Positions 33,637-42,852 of a stretch of 44,633 bases of DNA are shown here, one piece after another. Each line of letters starts with the position of its first letter. Positions within the stretch are counted from its first letter, which is position 1. Below the pieces are notes generated by a model. It was not told where the DNA came from, did not search any database, and saw only the letters and a program-made list of their open reading frames with translations. The translations under genes were made by a program, and so were the position numbers. Source of the DNA: Desulfuromonadales bacterium (GTDB lineage Bacteria; Desulfobacterota; Desulfuromonadia; Geobacterales; Pseudopelobacteraceae); the NCBI GenBank assembly GCA_016650295.1, contig JAENWA010000027.1:1-44633 (forward strand). The letters run 5' to 3'.

Positions 33637-33687
33637 TGGTCTTTCAATAATTTCATTTATCTGCTACATTACGAAATTCAGGTTGAT

Positions 33688-33745
33688 AGGCTGAAGGCTG
33701 AAGTAAATGCACACCGATTTTCCTTCAGTCTTCAGCCTTCAGCCT
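33688..33745. repeat. Inverted heptamer repeats before thrC
   Basis: AGGCTGAAGGCTGAAG at 33688-33703 faces CCTTCAGTCTTCAGCCTTCA (from 33722) with about 18 bp between, forming a hairpin of CTGAAGG units. Confidence 0.8.
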
Positions 33746-33786
33746 CACTGCCGTAAAAACTACCTGTTTGAGAAAGGATTTACCTG

Positions 33787-35172
33787 ATGCGTTACATCAG
33801 TACCCGCGGCGGAATTCAGCCGATCCACTTCAAAGATGCCGTCATGATGGGACTTGCCACAGACGGCGGTCTGCTTCTGCCGGAGACATACCCGCACGTA
33901 TCACCCGACCAGCTCGAAAGCTGGCGCTCTCTCTCCTATCCGGAACTGGCCTTTCAGGTCATTGCACCCTTTGTGGATGATATTTCTGAAGACACACTGA
34001 AGGAGCTGATCAACCGTTCCTATGCCACCTTTACCCATCCGCAGGTGACACCGGTAGTGCATCGGGACGGCGTGTACATCCTGGAGCTGTTTCATGGCGT
34101 GACCCTGGCTTTCAAGGACGTGGCACTGCAGTTTCTCGGCAACCTATTTGAACATATTCTGGGAGAGCGCGGCGAACGGCTCAATATTGTCGGGGCGACC
34201 TCGGGTGATACCGGCAGCGCAGCCATCCATGGTGTGCGCGGAAAAAAAGGGATCACGATCTTCATCCTGCATCCGCATGGCAAAACCTCACCGGTTCAGG
34301 CCTTGCAGATGACTACCGTTACCGATGCCAATGTCCACAACATTGCCGTTCGCGGCACGTTTGACGACTGTCAGGATATGGTCAAGGCGCTTTTCAATGA
34401 CCTGGATTTCAAGGCAGAATACTCGCTGGGCGCTGTCAATTCGATCAACTGGGCACGGGTGCTGGCCCAGGTGACCTACTACTTCTGGGCCTGGCTGCGG
34501 GTCACGGATTCCGGAACTGCAACGGTCAGTTTCTCCGTCCCCACCGGGAATTTTGGCGACATCTTTGCCGGTTATGTTGCCAAGCGCATGGGCCTGCCGA
34601 TAGAAAAACTGCTGCTGGCAACCAACGAAAACAACATCCTGACCCGTTTCATCAACCAGGGCGACTATTCTCTGACCGGTGTCGTTTCCACGGTCTCGCC
34701 ATCCATGGACATCCAGGTGGCCTCAAACTTTGAGCGCTATCTGTACCACCTGTTCCAGGAACAGCCGGATAGGGTCCGGGCGGCCTTTGCGGAACTGCGC
34801 GAAAAAGGGAGCATCAGCTTCAGTGCCGACGAGATGCAGCAGGTGCGCGCCGAGTTCTGCTCGGCTTCGGTCAATCAGGTCGAAACCCTGGAAACTATTG
34901 ACAGCTTCTACCGCGAGACCGGTTATCTGCTTGATCCGCATACCGCCGTCGGTGTCAAGGCGGCCCAAGATCTGCTTCCGGCGGATAGTGCCCGCGTTTG
35001 TCTGGCCACGGCCCACCCCGCCAAATTCGGTGAAGCGGTGGAGAAAGCAACCGGGAATCCGCCGCCGGTACCTGCAGCGTTAGCAGCGCTGGAAGGGCTT
35101 CCATCCCGTTGCAGTTTGATGGATGCAGACCTGGCAGGCATCCGGGACTTCATTATACGCAACATAGGCTAG
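33787..35172 (+). CDS. thrC: Threonine synthase
   Basis: 461 residues: MRYISTRGGIQPIHFKDAVM at the start, PLP Lys in TLAFKDVALQFLGN, ATSGDTGSAAIHG, and SVPTGNFGDIFAGYVAKRMG. The longer bacterial/yeast form of ThrC. Converts O-phosphohomoserine to threonine. AAAGGA before the ATG. Other threonine genes are not nearby. Confidence 0.96.
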   Translation: MRYISTRGGIQPIHFKDAVMMGLATDGGLLLPETYPHVSPDQLESWRSLSYPELAFQVIAPFVDDISEDTLKELINRSYATFTHPQVTPVVHRDGVYILELFHGVTLAFKDVALQFLGNLFEHILGERGERLNIVGATSGDTGSAAIHGVRGKKGITIFILHPHGKTSPVQALQMTTVTDANVHNIAVRGTFDDCQDMVKALFNDLDFKAEYSLGAVNSINWARVLAQVTYYFWAWLRVTDSGTATVSFSVPTGNFGDIFAGYVAKRMGLPIEKLLLATNENNILTRFINQGDYSLTGVVSTVSPSMDIQVASNFERYLYHLFQEQPDRVRAAFAELREKGSISFSADEMQQVRAEFCSASVNQVETLETIDSFYRETGYLLDPHTAVGVKAAQDLLPADSARVCLATAHPAKFGEAVEKATGNPPPVPAALAALEGLPSRCSLMDADLAGIRDFIIRNIG

Positions 35173-35237
35173 ATACCCGTCAGACCGCATTTTACAGTTG
35201 ACAAATCAAGCTGCACTTGGCATTTTACACCTCCGTC

Positions 35238-35312
<75 letters not shown>

Positions 35313-35355
35313 ATAAAACATCGCCGGTTCGCTAAGTTATCTGAATCGGGTTCTG

Positions 35356-35376
35356 ACTGTCCCCGTAACTGTCCCC
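35356..35376 (-). repeat. Solo copy of the RAYT-associated repeat
   Basis: ACTGTCCCCGTAACTGTCCC is two units of the reverse complement of the GGGGACAGT/TACGGGGAC motifs flanking the transposase at 8704-8737. It follows the tRNA by 43 bp. Confidence 0.6.
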
Positions 35377-35567
35377 AAAGACCAGATACGGGGATTTCTT
35401 TTTATCGGGCTTGACCGGGAAAACCCGACGCCGATGCCGGTTTTAACATCGAAGCCGATCAACAAATGTCGAAGAATAATCAATATAGCTGCTATTCAAG
35501 GCTGGACAGGGTGAAAAATAATTGTATTATTAAAACAATTCCGATTAATTTGCAGAGGGTTCAATCC

Positions 35568-36692
35568 ATGAGATGGTTGACAATCTTACTAGCCCTGATA
35601 AACAGGATACGTGCGTTAACGAAGTTATTTTCTGCCAGAAATGCGCAGAAAATAACTTCTAACTTACTAATGGTCATTTTATGCTGTGCAGTGAGCGCAT
35701 CGGCTCCTGCGCTGGAGTCCGATCCGCTGGCTGGCCTGAAACAGTTCAGCGATTTTTCGAAAATCGATATCAAACGTTTACTGGAAGGCGCAATTCTTTC
35801 CGAGCGCGGACCGTTGATGGCTTTTCCCAACGGTATCTCGTCCCAACTCTGCTTTGCCGTGCCGTCGTCTCCGGCGGAAACTGTCAAGCACCTTCAAACG
35901 TGGGATCCGAAGCGCTGTGGGTCTCTGAAGGTGTACGCGTCTCACAGGCTGAACGACCCCTGCGAGCTTAAAGAATTCAGCAGTCTCTCCCTTGACCTCG
36001 ATCCAGCAAAACGTCCCATCAAGTGGTTTTTGGACAAAACCCTGGCCACGTCTGACAAAAGTTCGGAACTGAACCTCTCTCAGATAGAAGCACACGAACT
36101 TGCGGGATGTCTCAGTAAAGATGCCAGTCCGAAAAGCGTCGGCTCATGCTGGGCCAGTGTATTATTCGCCCGCGCCTCGAGCTTTCAACGCAACGGGTTC
36201 GCCAGCATGTTCCCCTACGAATTCGACGTTGAATCCATAACCCCGGTCTTACACCTTCGGTCGATGTTGAAGGAACAAGTCCGGGTCACCCCTGAATTCG
36301 CGATTCTCCTGCAGAGGTCGGGCTTGGTGAACGTCGCGTCTGGATTTGCTCCACTCAGGCCATCCCAGTACTACTGGCGTCTGTTCGATGCCGACCACCA
36401 CGCCACCTTAAGCCTCGGCGCGGTCTACGTACTGGAAGTCGGCGACCGCTACCAGGTGCTTGAAGTCGAATACTATGTCAGTGGCACGTATTATACGACC
36501 GCTACGCTCTATGAAGTCTGGCCGATCAACTATGGCGGGAAGACCGGTTCCCTCGTCTGGTCCAACGTCTTGTGCTCGGCCCCCGCACTTCGGTATGCAG
36601 CAGGGATTGAGCGCCTTGCCTCAGGCGTCATCCTGATCCTGGAATTCAAGAAAATGGTCAGTTGCTTTCAAAACAGTTTTAAAACTCCCTGA
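35568..36692 (+). CDS. Exported protein of unknown function with a split signal peptide
   Basis: 374 residues from the ATG at 35568 (AGAGGG upstream). The N-terminus is MRWLTILLALI, then about 22 residues from palindromic element C (NRIRALTKLFSARNAQKITS), then LMVILCCAVSASAPALES. If the insert is removed, the two hydrophobic parts join to an ordinary signal peptide cleaved near SAPA. The mature part has Cys pairs and Trp-rich segments (RPSQYYWRLFDADHH, TLYEVWPINYGGKTG) but no family I recognise. The neighbours are an outer membrane beta-barrel and a lipoprotein, so it probably works in the periplasm or envelope if it is still exported. Confidence 0.72.
   Translation: MRWLTILLALINRIRALTKLFSARNAQKITSNLLMVILCCAVSASAPALESDPLAGLKQFSDFSKIDIKRLLEGAILSERGPLMAFPNGISSQLCFAVPSSPAETVKHLQTWDPKRCGSLKVYASHRLNDPCELKEFSSLSLDLDPAKRPIKWFLDKTLATSDKSSELNLSQIEAHELAGCLSKDASPKSVGSCWASVLFARASSFQRNGFASMFPYEFDVESITPVLHLRSMLKEQVRVTPEFAILLQRSGLVNVASGFAPLRPSQYYWRLFDADHHATLSLGAVYVLEVGDRYQVLEVEYYVSGTYYTTATLYEVWPINYGGKTGSLVWSNVLCSAPALRYAAGIERLASGVILILEFKKMVSCFQNSFKTP
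35605..35671 (+). repeat. Palindromic element copy C, inside a signal peptide
   Basis: The cleanest copy: AAGTTATTTTCTGC (35623-35636) pairs exactly with GCAGAAAATAACTT at 35645-35658, within outer arms GTGCGTTAAC and AACTTACT. 67 bp, same length as copy A and translated in the same frame. Confidence 0.78.
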
Positions 36693-36724
36693 CAGGTTCC
36701 TGCTCCAACGCCAAAGGAATTGAT

Positions 36725-37621
36725 ATGAAAAACGTATTCACCCCGATAGTTGTTCTGGTTTCGCTGCTGGTGGCAGTTATGACAACGCCGGTCAAGGTAT
36801 CGGCTGCCGGCCCGAAGGTCGTCTCCCAGGAACTCGACGTCTCGTTGGGATACGTGGGAAGAGGGACAACTCTCGAGGACAACCTGCATGTCGGCCCCAT
36901 AAGCGAAATGAATACGGATGTAAAATACGCCGCATCGCTGCCGTTCAACAAAGACCTGCTCTTGCGGTTCGGCGCCGAATGGCAGCGGTTCTCGTTCGAG
37001 ACACCACGGGCCGTCGCGGTGCCCGACACGTTGCAGCAGGGCAATGCAATCCTGGGGTTCGATTATCAACTGGCCGAGCAATGGCTCATGCGCGCCGAAG
37101 TGCAGCCGGGCCTGTACGGAGATTTCAGCCGGCTCAGTTGGCGGAGCTTTGACGCACCGATCGTGATGGGATTTGTCTATCTGGTGGATGCCGATCTGCA
37201 GTGGGCCTTCGGTCTGCGCGTTGACGTCCGGAGCCAATATCCCGTGTTACCGGCGGCCGGTGTCCGCTGGAAGTTCACCGACGTCTGGACCCTGGATCTG
37301 ATGTTGCCGAATCCGCGTCTGGAATATGACGTGAACAATAAACTTCAGGCATATCTTGGCGGGGGCATCCTGGCTGGTACTTACGTGGTCGGCGATCATT
37401 TCGGCGATGTCCGCGGTCTTCCGCAGCTCAATAACGCCACGGTCGATTACAGCGAAGCGCGACTGGGCCCCGGTTTTTCATGGAAGGCTCTCCCCAATCT
37501 GACTCTGGAAGCCGAAGCGGGGTATGTGCTCTACCGAACCTGGGATTTTTTTGATCAGCACATCAATCTGAACAGCAAACCATTGCCCTTCCTGCAAATC
37601 ACCTGTCACGCCCGGTTTTGA
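36725..37621 (+). CDS. Outer membrane beta-barrel protein (DUF6268-like)
   Basis: 298 residues: signal peptide (about 1-27, VKVSAAG), then regular amphipathic strands (LDVSLGYVGRG, LLLRFGAEWQRFSFE, LMRAEVQPGLYGDFS, NLTLEAEAGYVLYRTWDF) and terminal Phe (CHARF). The string AILGFDYQLAEQWLMRAEV suggests the DUF6268 group; that assignment is from memory. AAAGGA before the ATG, 32 bp after the preceding gene, probably an operon. Confidence 0.82.
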   Translation: MKNVFTPIVVLVSLLVAVMTTPVKVSAAGPKVVSQELDVSLGYVGRGTTLEDNLHVGPISEMNTDVKYAASLPFNKDLLLRFGAEWQRFSFETPRAVAVPDTLQQGNAILGFDYQLAEQWLMRAEVQPGLYGDFSRLSWRSFDAPIVMGFVYLVDADLQWAFGLRVDVRSQYPVLPAAGVRWKFTDVWTLDLMLPNPRLEYDVNNKLQAYLGGGILAGTYVVGDHFGDVRGLPQLNNATVDYSEARLGPGFSWKALPNLTLEAEAGYVLYRTWDFFDQHINLNSKPLPFLQITCHARF

Positions 37622-37807
37622 ACGGCTTTCCCGGTCCGGCGCCGCTTATCCGTGGCGTTATTAAATGCTGCACGTCAGTATCCAGTATAGGTTCCCGGTT
37701 TTTTTGCACTAATGACCTCTTGAATATTTATTAAACATCATTGCACTCTGTTACATTGCTGGTAATCTATCTTATGAGGGAGTTACAGTTTTAAAAAGGA
37801 GGAGATT

Positions 37808-38362
37808 ATGAAACGGATTATTTTGATGATAGTTGTCATGATGCTTGCGGGGTGTGCTTCCACACTCCCACCGAAGGTTTCCATCGATCAGGATTACAAC
37901 ACGATGGGAGTTAAGACGGCATCCGTCAGGATGGATTGCACAGCTGTGAAATCCGAAGATGTTGATGTGGCATCAATACCGGATTTTTGCCAGATGATTC
38001 TTTCTGCTGCAAAATCATCCATCAGGAAAAAATCCGGATACAAAATAGAGGATGATTACGCTGATCTTGAAATCAACATCAAGCTTGAAGAAGTTTATGG
38101 GGGGAACGCTGCGGCCCGGTTCTGGATAGGTCTGGGTGCCGGAAAGTCGGCAATTGTCACGCTTGTTGACATTTCAAGGTCCGGCAGAGTTATGGCAGAG
38201 GGGCGCTTGATCGAAACCAGCACATTGCCAAATGTCATTAATAACGCTTGGGGTAATGAATCACTGATTCTTCAGGACGCCGGCATCATCGGCGGCAGGA
38301 TAGCTGACTTCGTAGCCAACCCGAGAGACTTTGACTTTAAACCGGATCAGCCGAAATATTAA
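37808..38362 (+). CDS. Lipoprotein, DUF4410-like
   Basis: 184 residues; lipobox MLAGCAS (Cys16). The middle AARFWIGLGAGKSAIVTLVD followed by VMAEGRLIETS is like DUF4410 lipoproteins. AAGGAGGAG before the ATG. Function unknown. Codon usage looks more A/T-rich than its neighbours. Confidence 0.78.
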   Translation: MKRIILMIVVMMLAGCASTLPPKVSIDQDYNTMGVKTASVRMDCTAVKSEDVDVASIPDFCQMILSAAKSSIRKKSGYKIEDDYADLEINIKLEEVYGGNAAARFWIGLGAGKSAIVTLVDISRSGRVMAEGRLIETSTLPNVINNAWGNESLILQDAGIIGGRIADFVANPRDFDFKPDQPKY

Positions 38363-38385
38363 CAGTTGGTTGCCACCACTATGCT

Positions 38386-38424
38386 AAAAAAATCGGGTTC
38401 CCAGTCATGGGTGCCCGGTTTTTT
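38386..38424 (+). terminator. Terminator after the DUF4410-like gene
   Basis: AAAAAATCGGGTTCCC and GGGTGCCCGGTTTTTTTT pair with G-T wobbles and one mismatch around AGTCAT. It also serves cysA on the other strand through the A-run. Confidence 0.8.
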
Positions 38425-38445
38425 TTGATCGTTATTTTATATTCT

Positions 38446-39483
38446 CTAGATCTGGTAATCTTCGACAAATACCCTCACCTGACGCGGTCTTACATACACC
38501 TCTTCCCCCTGCTGCAGTCCCAGATTATGGAACACATCCCTGGTCAATTCCGCTTCTACTAACTCTTGATTGCCTTCAATTGCCAGGGTGACCCGAACCG
38601 CCGGCCCCAGTTTCTGGATGTGCTTGATCTCGGCTTTCAGTGATGTTGAGTCCTGTTGGGTGCGGTCGATCTCGATATCGTGTGAGCGGACGTATGACAC
38701 GGCATTTTCATCGGTTTCATGAGGACCGGCGCCCGGCTGGTTGAGGCGGCCGTGGAACAGGTTGACGTTGCCGAGGAAGTTCAGCACGAAAGGGTTGGCC
38801 GGGTGTTCGTAGACCTGGTCGGGTGTGCCGGCCTGTTCGATCCTGCCCTTGTTCATGACCACGATGCGGTCGGCGACCTCCAGGGCCTCTTCCTGGTCGT
38901 GGGTGACAAAGACGCTGGTTACATGGATCTCGTCATGCAGCCTGCGCAGCCAGCGGCGCAATTCAGCGCGCACCTGGGCATCCAGGGCGCCGAAGGGTTC
39001 ATCCAGCAGCAGCACCTGCGGTTCGACCGCCAGGGCGCGGGCCAGGGCAATACGCTGGCGCTGGCCGCCGGAGAGTTGAGCGGGATAACGGTTGGCCATG
39101 CCTTCCAGCTGCACCAGCCGCAGCAGATCCGTAACCTTGTTCCTGATATCCCCCTTGGAGGGGCGGGTCTGCCGGGGACGGACATTCAGGCCGAAGGCCA
39201 CGTTGTCGAAGACGGTCATGTGCTTGAAGAGGGCATAATGCTGGAAGACGAAGCCGACCCGGCGCTCTCGCACATGGCTCCGGGTAGTGTCCTCGCCGTT
39301 GAACAGGATTCGACCATTGTCGGGGGTCTCCAGTCCGGCTATGATCCTCAGCAGGGTGGTTTTGCCGGAGCCGGATGGACCCAATAATGCCACCAGCTCA
39401 CCGGATGGTATGGTCAGGTTGACATCCTTCAGGGCCTGGAAGCTGCCGTACTGTTTGCTTATGTTTTCTATCTCGATGCTCAT
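38446..39483 (-). CDS. cysA: Sulfate/thiosulfate ABC transporter ATP-binding protein
   Basis: 345 residues: Walker [15 protein letters not shown], signature [15 protein letters not shown], Walker [13 protein letters not shown], then H-loop [15 protein letters not shown] and a C-terminal TOBE-like region. Closest to CysA. Last gene of the operon sbp-cysT-cysW-cysA. The spacer before it is the heptamer array 39501-39616. Confidence 0.95.
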   Translation of the reverse strand: MSIEIENISKQYGSFQALKDVNLTIPSGELVALLGPSGSGKTTLLRIIAGLETPDNGRILFNGEDTTRSHVRERRVGFVFQHYALFKHMTVFDNVAFGLNVRPRQTRPSKGDIRNKVTDLLRLVQLEGMANRYPAQLSGGQRQRIALARALAVEPQVLLLDEPFGALDAQVRAELRRWLRRLHDEIHVTSVFVTHDQEEALEVADRIVVMNKGRIEQAGTPDQVYEHPANPFVLNFLGNVNLFHGRLNQPGAGPHETDENAVSYVRSHDIEIDRTQQDSTSLKAEIKHIQKLGPAVRVTLAIEGNQELVEAELTRDVFHNLGLQQGEEVYVRPRQVRVFVEDYQI

Positions 39484-39500
39484 ATTACCTCTCGTATACT

Positions 39501-39616
39501 AGGTTGAAGGTTGAAGGTTGAAGGTGGAAGCAAAGACCTTCAAGCTTTTGTCTTCAGTCTTTTGTCTTCAGTCTTCAATCATCCACCTTCAACCTTCAAC
39601 CTTCAACCTTCAACCT
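39501..39616. repeat. Heptamer arrays, inverted, between cysW and cysA
   Basis: TTGAAGG units (39502-39527), a middle of TTTTGTCTTCAGTC repeats, and then CCTTCAA units to 39616. The array forms a large hairpin and even supplies the last codons and the stop of cysW (QVEG then TGA). Confidence 0.88.
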
Positions 39617-40472
39617 GATTTCTTATTTTCCACTCTGCCACGGTCTTGACCATCAGGGTGATCAGGGCCAGAAATGCCAATAGCGAGGCCACGGCAAAGG
39701 CCGCGGTGTAGTTGTATTCGTTGTAGAGGATCTCCACGTGCAGCGGCACGGTGTTGGTCATGCCGCGGATATGTCCGGAGACGACCGATACGGCGCCGAA
39801 CTCCCCCATGGCACGGGCGTTACAGAGGATCACGCCGTAGATGATGCCCCACTTTATGTTGGGCAGGGTTACGCGAAAGAAGGTCTGCAGCCCGCTTGCG
39901 CCCAGCACCAGGGCGGCTTCCTCCTCTTCCTTGCCCTGGGCCTCCATCAGAGGAATCAATTCACGGGCCACGAAGGGGAAGGTGACGAAGATGGTGGCCA
40001 GGATGATGCCCGGTACGGCGAAGACGATCTTGATGTCGTGCTCCTGCAGCCAGGGTCCGATCCACCCCTGCAGCCCGAATATCAGGACATAGATCAGACC
40101 GGAGATGACCGGCGAGACCGAGAAGGGCAGGTCGATCAGTGTGATCAGCAGGTTCTTGCCCGGAAAACTGAACTTGGCGATGGCCCAGGCTGCTGTCACG
40201 CCGAAGAAGAGGTTGAGCGGTACGGTCACGGCGGCGGTTATCAGTGTCAGCTTGATGGATGACAGGGTATCCGGCTCCTTGAGCGCATCGAGGTAGACAG
40301 TCAGGCCTTTCTCAAAGGCCTGGCTGAATACGGCTGCCAGCGGCAGCAGCAGGAACAGCGCAAGAAAGACCAGTGCAGTTGCGATCAGCAGCCAGCGCAC
40401 AACAGCCGGTTCGGTCTGGGCACGGTCTTTCTGTTTTATTGGTTTATGAACTGATGATACCGGTGCCGACAT
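39603..40472 (-). CDS. cysW: Sulfate ABC transporter permease W
   Basis: 289 residues from the ATG at 40472 (AGGGAGA upstream), a longer frame to 40508 being less likely. Six membrane helices and the EAA loop [43 protein letters not shown] marks CysW. The C-terminus ends inside the heptamer array. Confidence 0.94.
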   Translation of the reverse strand: MSAPVSSVHKPIKQKDRAQTEPAVVRWLLIATALVFLALFLLLPLAAVFSQAFEKGLTVYLDALKEPDTLSSIKLTLITAAVTVPLNLFFGVTAAWAIAKFSFPGKNLLITLIDLPFSVSPVISGLIYVLIFGLQGWIGPWLQEHDIKIVFAVPGIILATIFVTFPFVARELIPLMEAQGKEEEEAALVLGASGLQTFFRVTLPNIKWGIIYGVILCNARAMGEFGAVSVVSGHIRGMTNTVPLHVEILYNEYNYTAAFAVASLLAFLALITLMVKTVAEWKIRNQVEG

Positions 40473-40483
40473 GGTGTTCTCCC

Positions 40484-41314
40484 TTATTCCGCGTACCTTC
40501 TGCTCCACTTCTGCAGAAGGTTGATGACCAGCAACATCAGAAAGGATGTCAGCAGCATCACGCAGGCGATGGCCGTGGCCCCTTGATAGTCGAACTGCTC
40601 CAGCTTGGTGATGATCAACAGCGGGGTGATTTCCGACACCATCGGCATGTTGCCGGCGATAAAGATGATCGAGCCGTATTCGCCGACAGCCCGGGCAAAT
40701 GACAGGGCGAAACCGGTCAGGATGGAGGGCGCCATGATCGGAAAGATCACCCGCTGCAGGGTCTGCCAGCGGTTGGCCCCCAGGCAGGAGGCGGCTTCTT
40801 CCAGCTCCACCTCGACCTCTTCAATCACCGGCTGGACGGTGCGCACAACAAAAGGCAGACCGATGAAGGTCATGGCCAGTACGATGCCCAGTGGAGTGAA
40901 GGCCACCTTGATGCCGAGCGGTTCCAGGTAGCGCCCCACCCAGCCGTTGGGCGAGTAGATTGTGGCCAGGGTAATACCGGCAACGGCGGTCGGCAGGGCA
41001 AAGGGCAGATCCACCAGGGCATCCACCATCCGCCGGCCGGGGAAACGGTAGCGGACCAGCACCCAGGCCACCAGTACGCCGAAGAACGAGTTGATCGTTG
41101 CCGCAATCATGGCCGCGCCAAAGGTGATCTTGTAGGAGGCCAGTACCCGTGGAGCGGTCACGGTGCTGATGAACTGGCCCCAGGTCAGGCCGGCGGTTCT
41201 GAAGACCAGCGCCGACAACGGGATCAGCACAATCACACTCAGGTAAAAGATTGTGAAGCCCAGGGTCATCCCGAAGCCGGGCAGTACGTTGTTATGCTGT
41301 TTGAATAGTTTCAT
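40484..41314 (-). CDS. cysT: Sulfate ABC transporter permease T
   Basis: 276 residues from the second ATG (41314), which is the better spaced from AAAGGGA. Six membrane helices and the EAA loop with [39 protein letters not shown] and the start [20 protein letters not shown] are CysT/CysU-like. 11 bp from cysW. Confidence 0.94.
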   Translation of the reverse strand: MKLFKQHNNVLPGFGMTLGFTIFYLSVIVLIPLSALVFRTAGLTWGQFISTVTAPRVLASYKITFGAAMIAATINSFFGVLVAWVLVRYRFPGRRMVDALVDLPFALPTAVAGITLATIYSPNGWVGRYLEPLGIKVAFTPLGIVLAMTFIGLPFVVRTVQPVIEEVEVELEEAASCLGANRWQTLQRVIFPIMAPSILTGFALSFARAVGEYGSIIFIAGNMPMVSEITPLLIITKLEQFDYQGATAIACVMLLTSFLMLLVINLLQKWSRRYAE

Positions 41315-41378
41315 ATGCATGTCCCTTTATTCAAAATGCCCGGTTGAGCGGGGCAGCCTGAGCCGTCCCGCTTCCCGG

Positions 41379-42380
41379 TTATTTTGAAGGCGCATAGATT
41401 TGGTCGAAGGTACCGCCATCGGCAAAATGTGTTTTCTGGGCCTTCTGCCAGCCGCCAAAGGCCTTGTCGATCGTGTACAACTTTAACTTTGCAAGTTTGA
41501 TCGGGATTTTGGTGTTAATCGGGCGATAGTAGTGTTTTGCTGCAATCTTCTGCCCTTCATCCGTGTAGAGGAACTTCAGGTATTCTTCTGCAACCTGGCG
41601 TGTCCCTCGTTTATCAGCAACCTTGTCGATTACGGTAACCGGCGGCTCGGCCAGGATACTTTCCGAGGGAGTTACAACTTCAAATTTGTCCGGCCCCAGT
41701 TCGTTGATGGCCAGAAATGCTTCATTCTCCCAGGCCAGCAGTACATCACCCAAGCCACGCTGTACGAATGTGTTGGTGGAACCCCGGGCACCGGAATCCA
41801 GTACCGGCACGTTTTTGAACAATTTGGCTACAAAATCCCTGGCTTTGGCATCGTTGCCGCCCGGTTGGTGCAGGGCATAGGCCCAGGCCGCCAGATAGTT
41901 CCAGCGGGCCCCGCCGGAGGTCTTGGGATTGGGGGTGATGACCGATACGCCCGGCTTGACCAGGTCGTCCCAGTTCTTGATCTTCCTGGGATTCCCTTTG
42001 CGCACCAAAAAGACGATGGTGGATGTATAGGGAGAGCTGTTGTGAGGCAGTTCCTTCTGCCAGCCCGGCTTGATCAGCCCTTTTTCCGCAATGGCATCGA
42101 TGTCGTAGGCCAGGGCCAGGGTGACCACATCGGCTTCCAGGCCGTCGATGACTGCCCGGGCCTGTTTGCCGGAACCGCCGTGGGATTGTTTGATGGTGAC
42201 CTTGTTGCCGGTTTTCTTCTGCCACTGCTGCGCAAAGGCGTTGTTGATATCGACGTACAGTTCGCGGGTCGGGTCATAAGATACGTTCAACAGGGTGATG
42301 TCCGCGGCAATGGCGGCGGTTGTCGTGGATACGGCCAGTGCAAGTGTTACCAAGGTTGTTACGATTTTCTTGATGTTCAT
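41379..42380 (-). CDS. sbp: Periplasmic sulfate-binding protein
   Basis: 333 residues with a signal peptide ([17 protein letters not shown]). [20 protein letters not shown] and [20 protein letters not shown] are the sulfate-binding strings; later [20 protein letters not shown]. Captures sulfate for CysTWA. AAGGAG precedes the ATG. Confidence 0.96.
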   Translation of the reverse strand: MNIKKIVTTLVTLALAVSTTTAAIAADITLLNVSYDPTRELYVDINNAFAQQWQKKTGNKVTIKQSHGGSGKQARAVIDGLEADVVTLALAYDIDAIAEKGLIKPGWQKELPHNSSPYTSTIVFLVRKGNPRKIKNWDDLVKPGVSVITPNPKTSGGARWNYLAAWAYALHQPGGNDAKARDFVAKLFKNVPVLDSGARGSTNTFVQRGLGDVLLAWENEAFLAINELGPDKFEVVTPSESILAEPPVTVIDKVADKRGTRQVAEEYLKFLYTDEGQKIAAKHYYRPINTKIPIKLAKLKLYTIDKAFGGWQKAQKTHFADGGTFDQIYAPSK

Positions 42381-42445
42381 TTCGGTCTCCTTGTTTTATC
42401 CATAGATTTACTAGACATATTGTCCAAAAAAAAGGCGAGGTCAAA

Positions 42446-42530
42446 TCATTCTTCAGCTTTTTCCAGGTCAGGTTTTTGCCTTAACAAAATTTGTAGGACA
42501 ACTTACACCACGCGGATCAATCATCTGCAT
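42446..42530 (-). pseudogene. TusA (SirA-like) fragment, frameshifted
   Basis: From the ATG at 42530 (AAAGGAG upstream) the frame reads MQMIDPRGVSCPTNFVKAK, which is the N-terminal TusA signature with its active Cys, then stops at 42468. In the next frame LEKAEE continues to 42446, as in the natural continuation of the helix. So it is a broken 5' end of a TusA-type sulfur-carrier gene, upstream of the sulfate uptake operon. A short leader peptide for sbp is the alternative. Confidence 0.6.
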
Positions 42531-42784
42531 GAGCATTCTCCTTTTATGAGCAAGTTGGAAATCATCCATGTCGGTTTAACATCGACATCGTTATAACGCC
42601 AAGTTAGTGTGGATTGGATAGTGCCAAAAAAAAGAATAGCTGTCAAGAACTATTTTTATAAAATCTACAGAATTACTATACTATTACGTTCATGTCATCA
42701 GATGTTAGTTTGTCCTTATAAAATGTGTTTGGAAACGGCCCATTATAGCAGCCTTCTTCGAGCTACGCTTCCCGCTCCATAATA
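42531..42784. other. Upstream region of the sulfate operon with no complete gene
   Basis: AT-rich 250 bp. It includes ATGTCGGTTTAACATCGACA (42568-42587), a partial dyad, and TTCCCGCTCCA at 42769-42779, identical to the end of the tRNA-Gly at 35302-35312. No promoter is convincingly placed. Confidence 0.4.
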
Positions 42785-42823
42785 AAAAAAGGGTTACAGT
42801 GACAGGCACTGTAACCCTTTTTT
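42785..42823. terminator. Bidirectional terminator
   Basis: AAAAAAGGGTTACAGTG (42785-42801) with its exact complement at 42807-42823, loop ACAGG. It ends the cytochrome gene on the reverse strand. Confidence 0.9.
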
Positions 42824-42852
42824 GGTGCAATCAAGTTGTTCGTATCCGGAAC

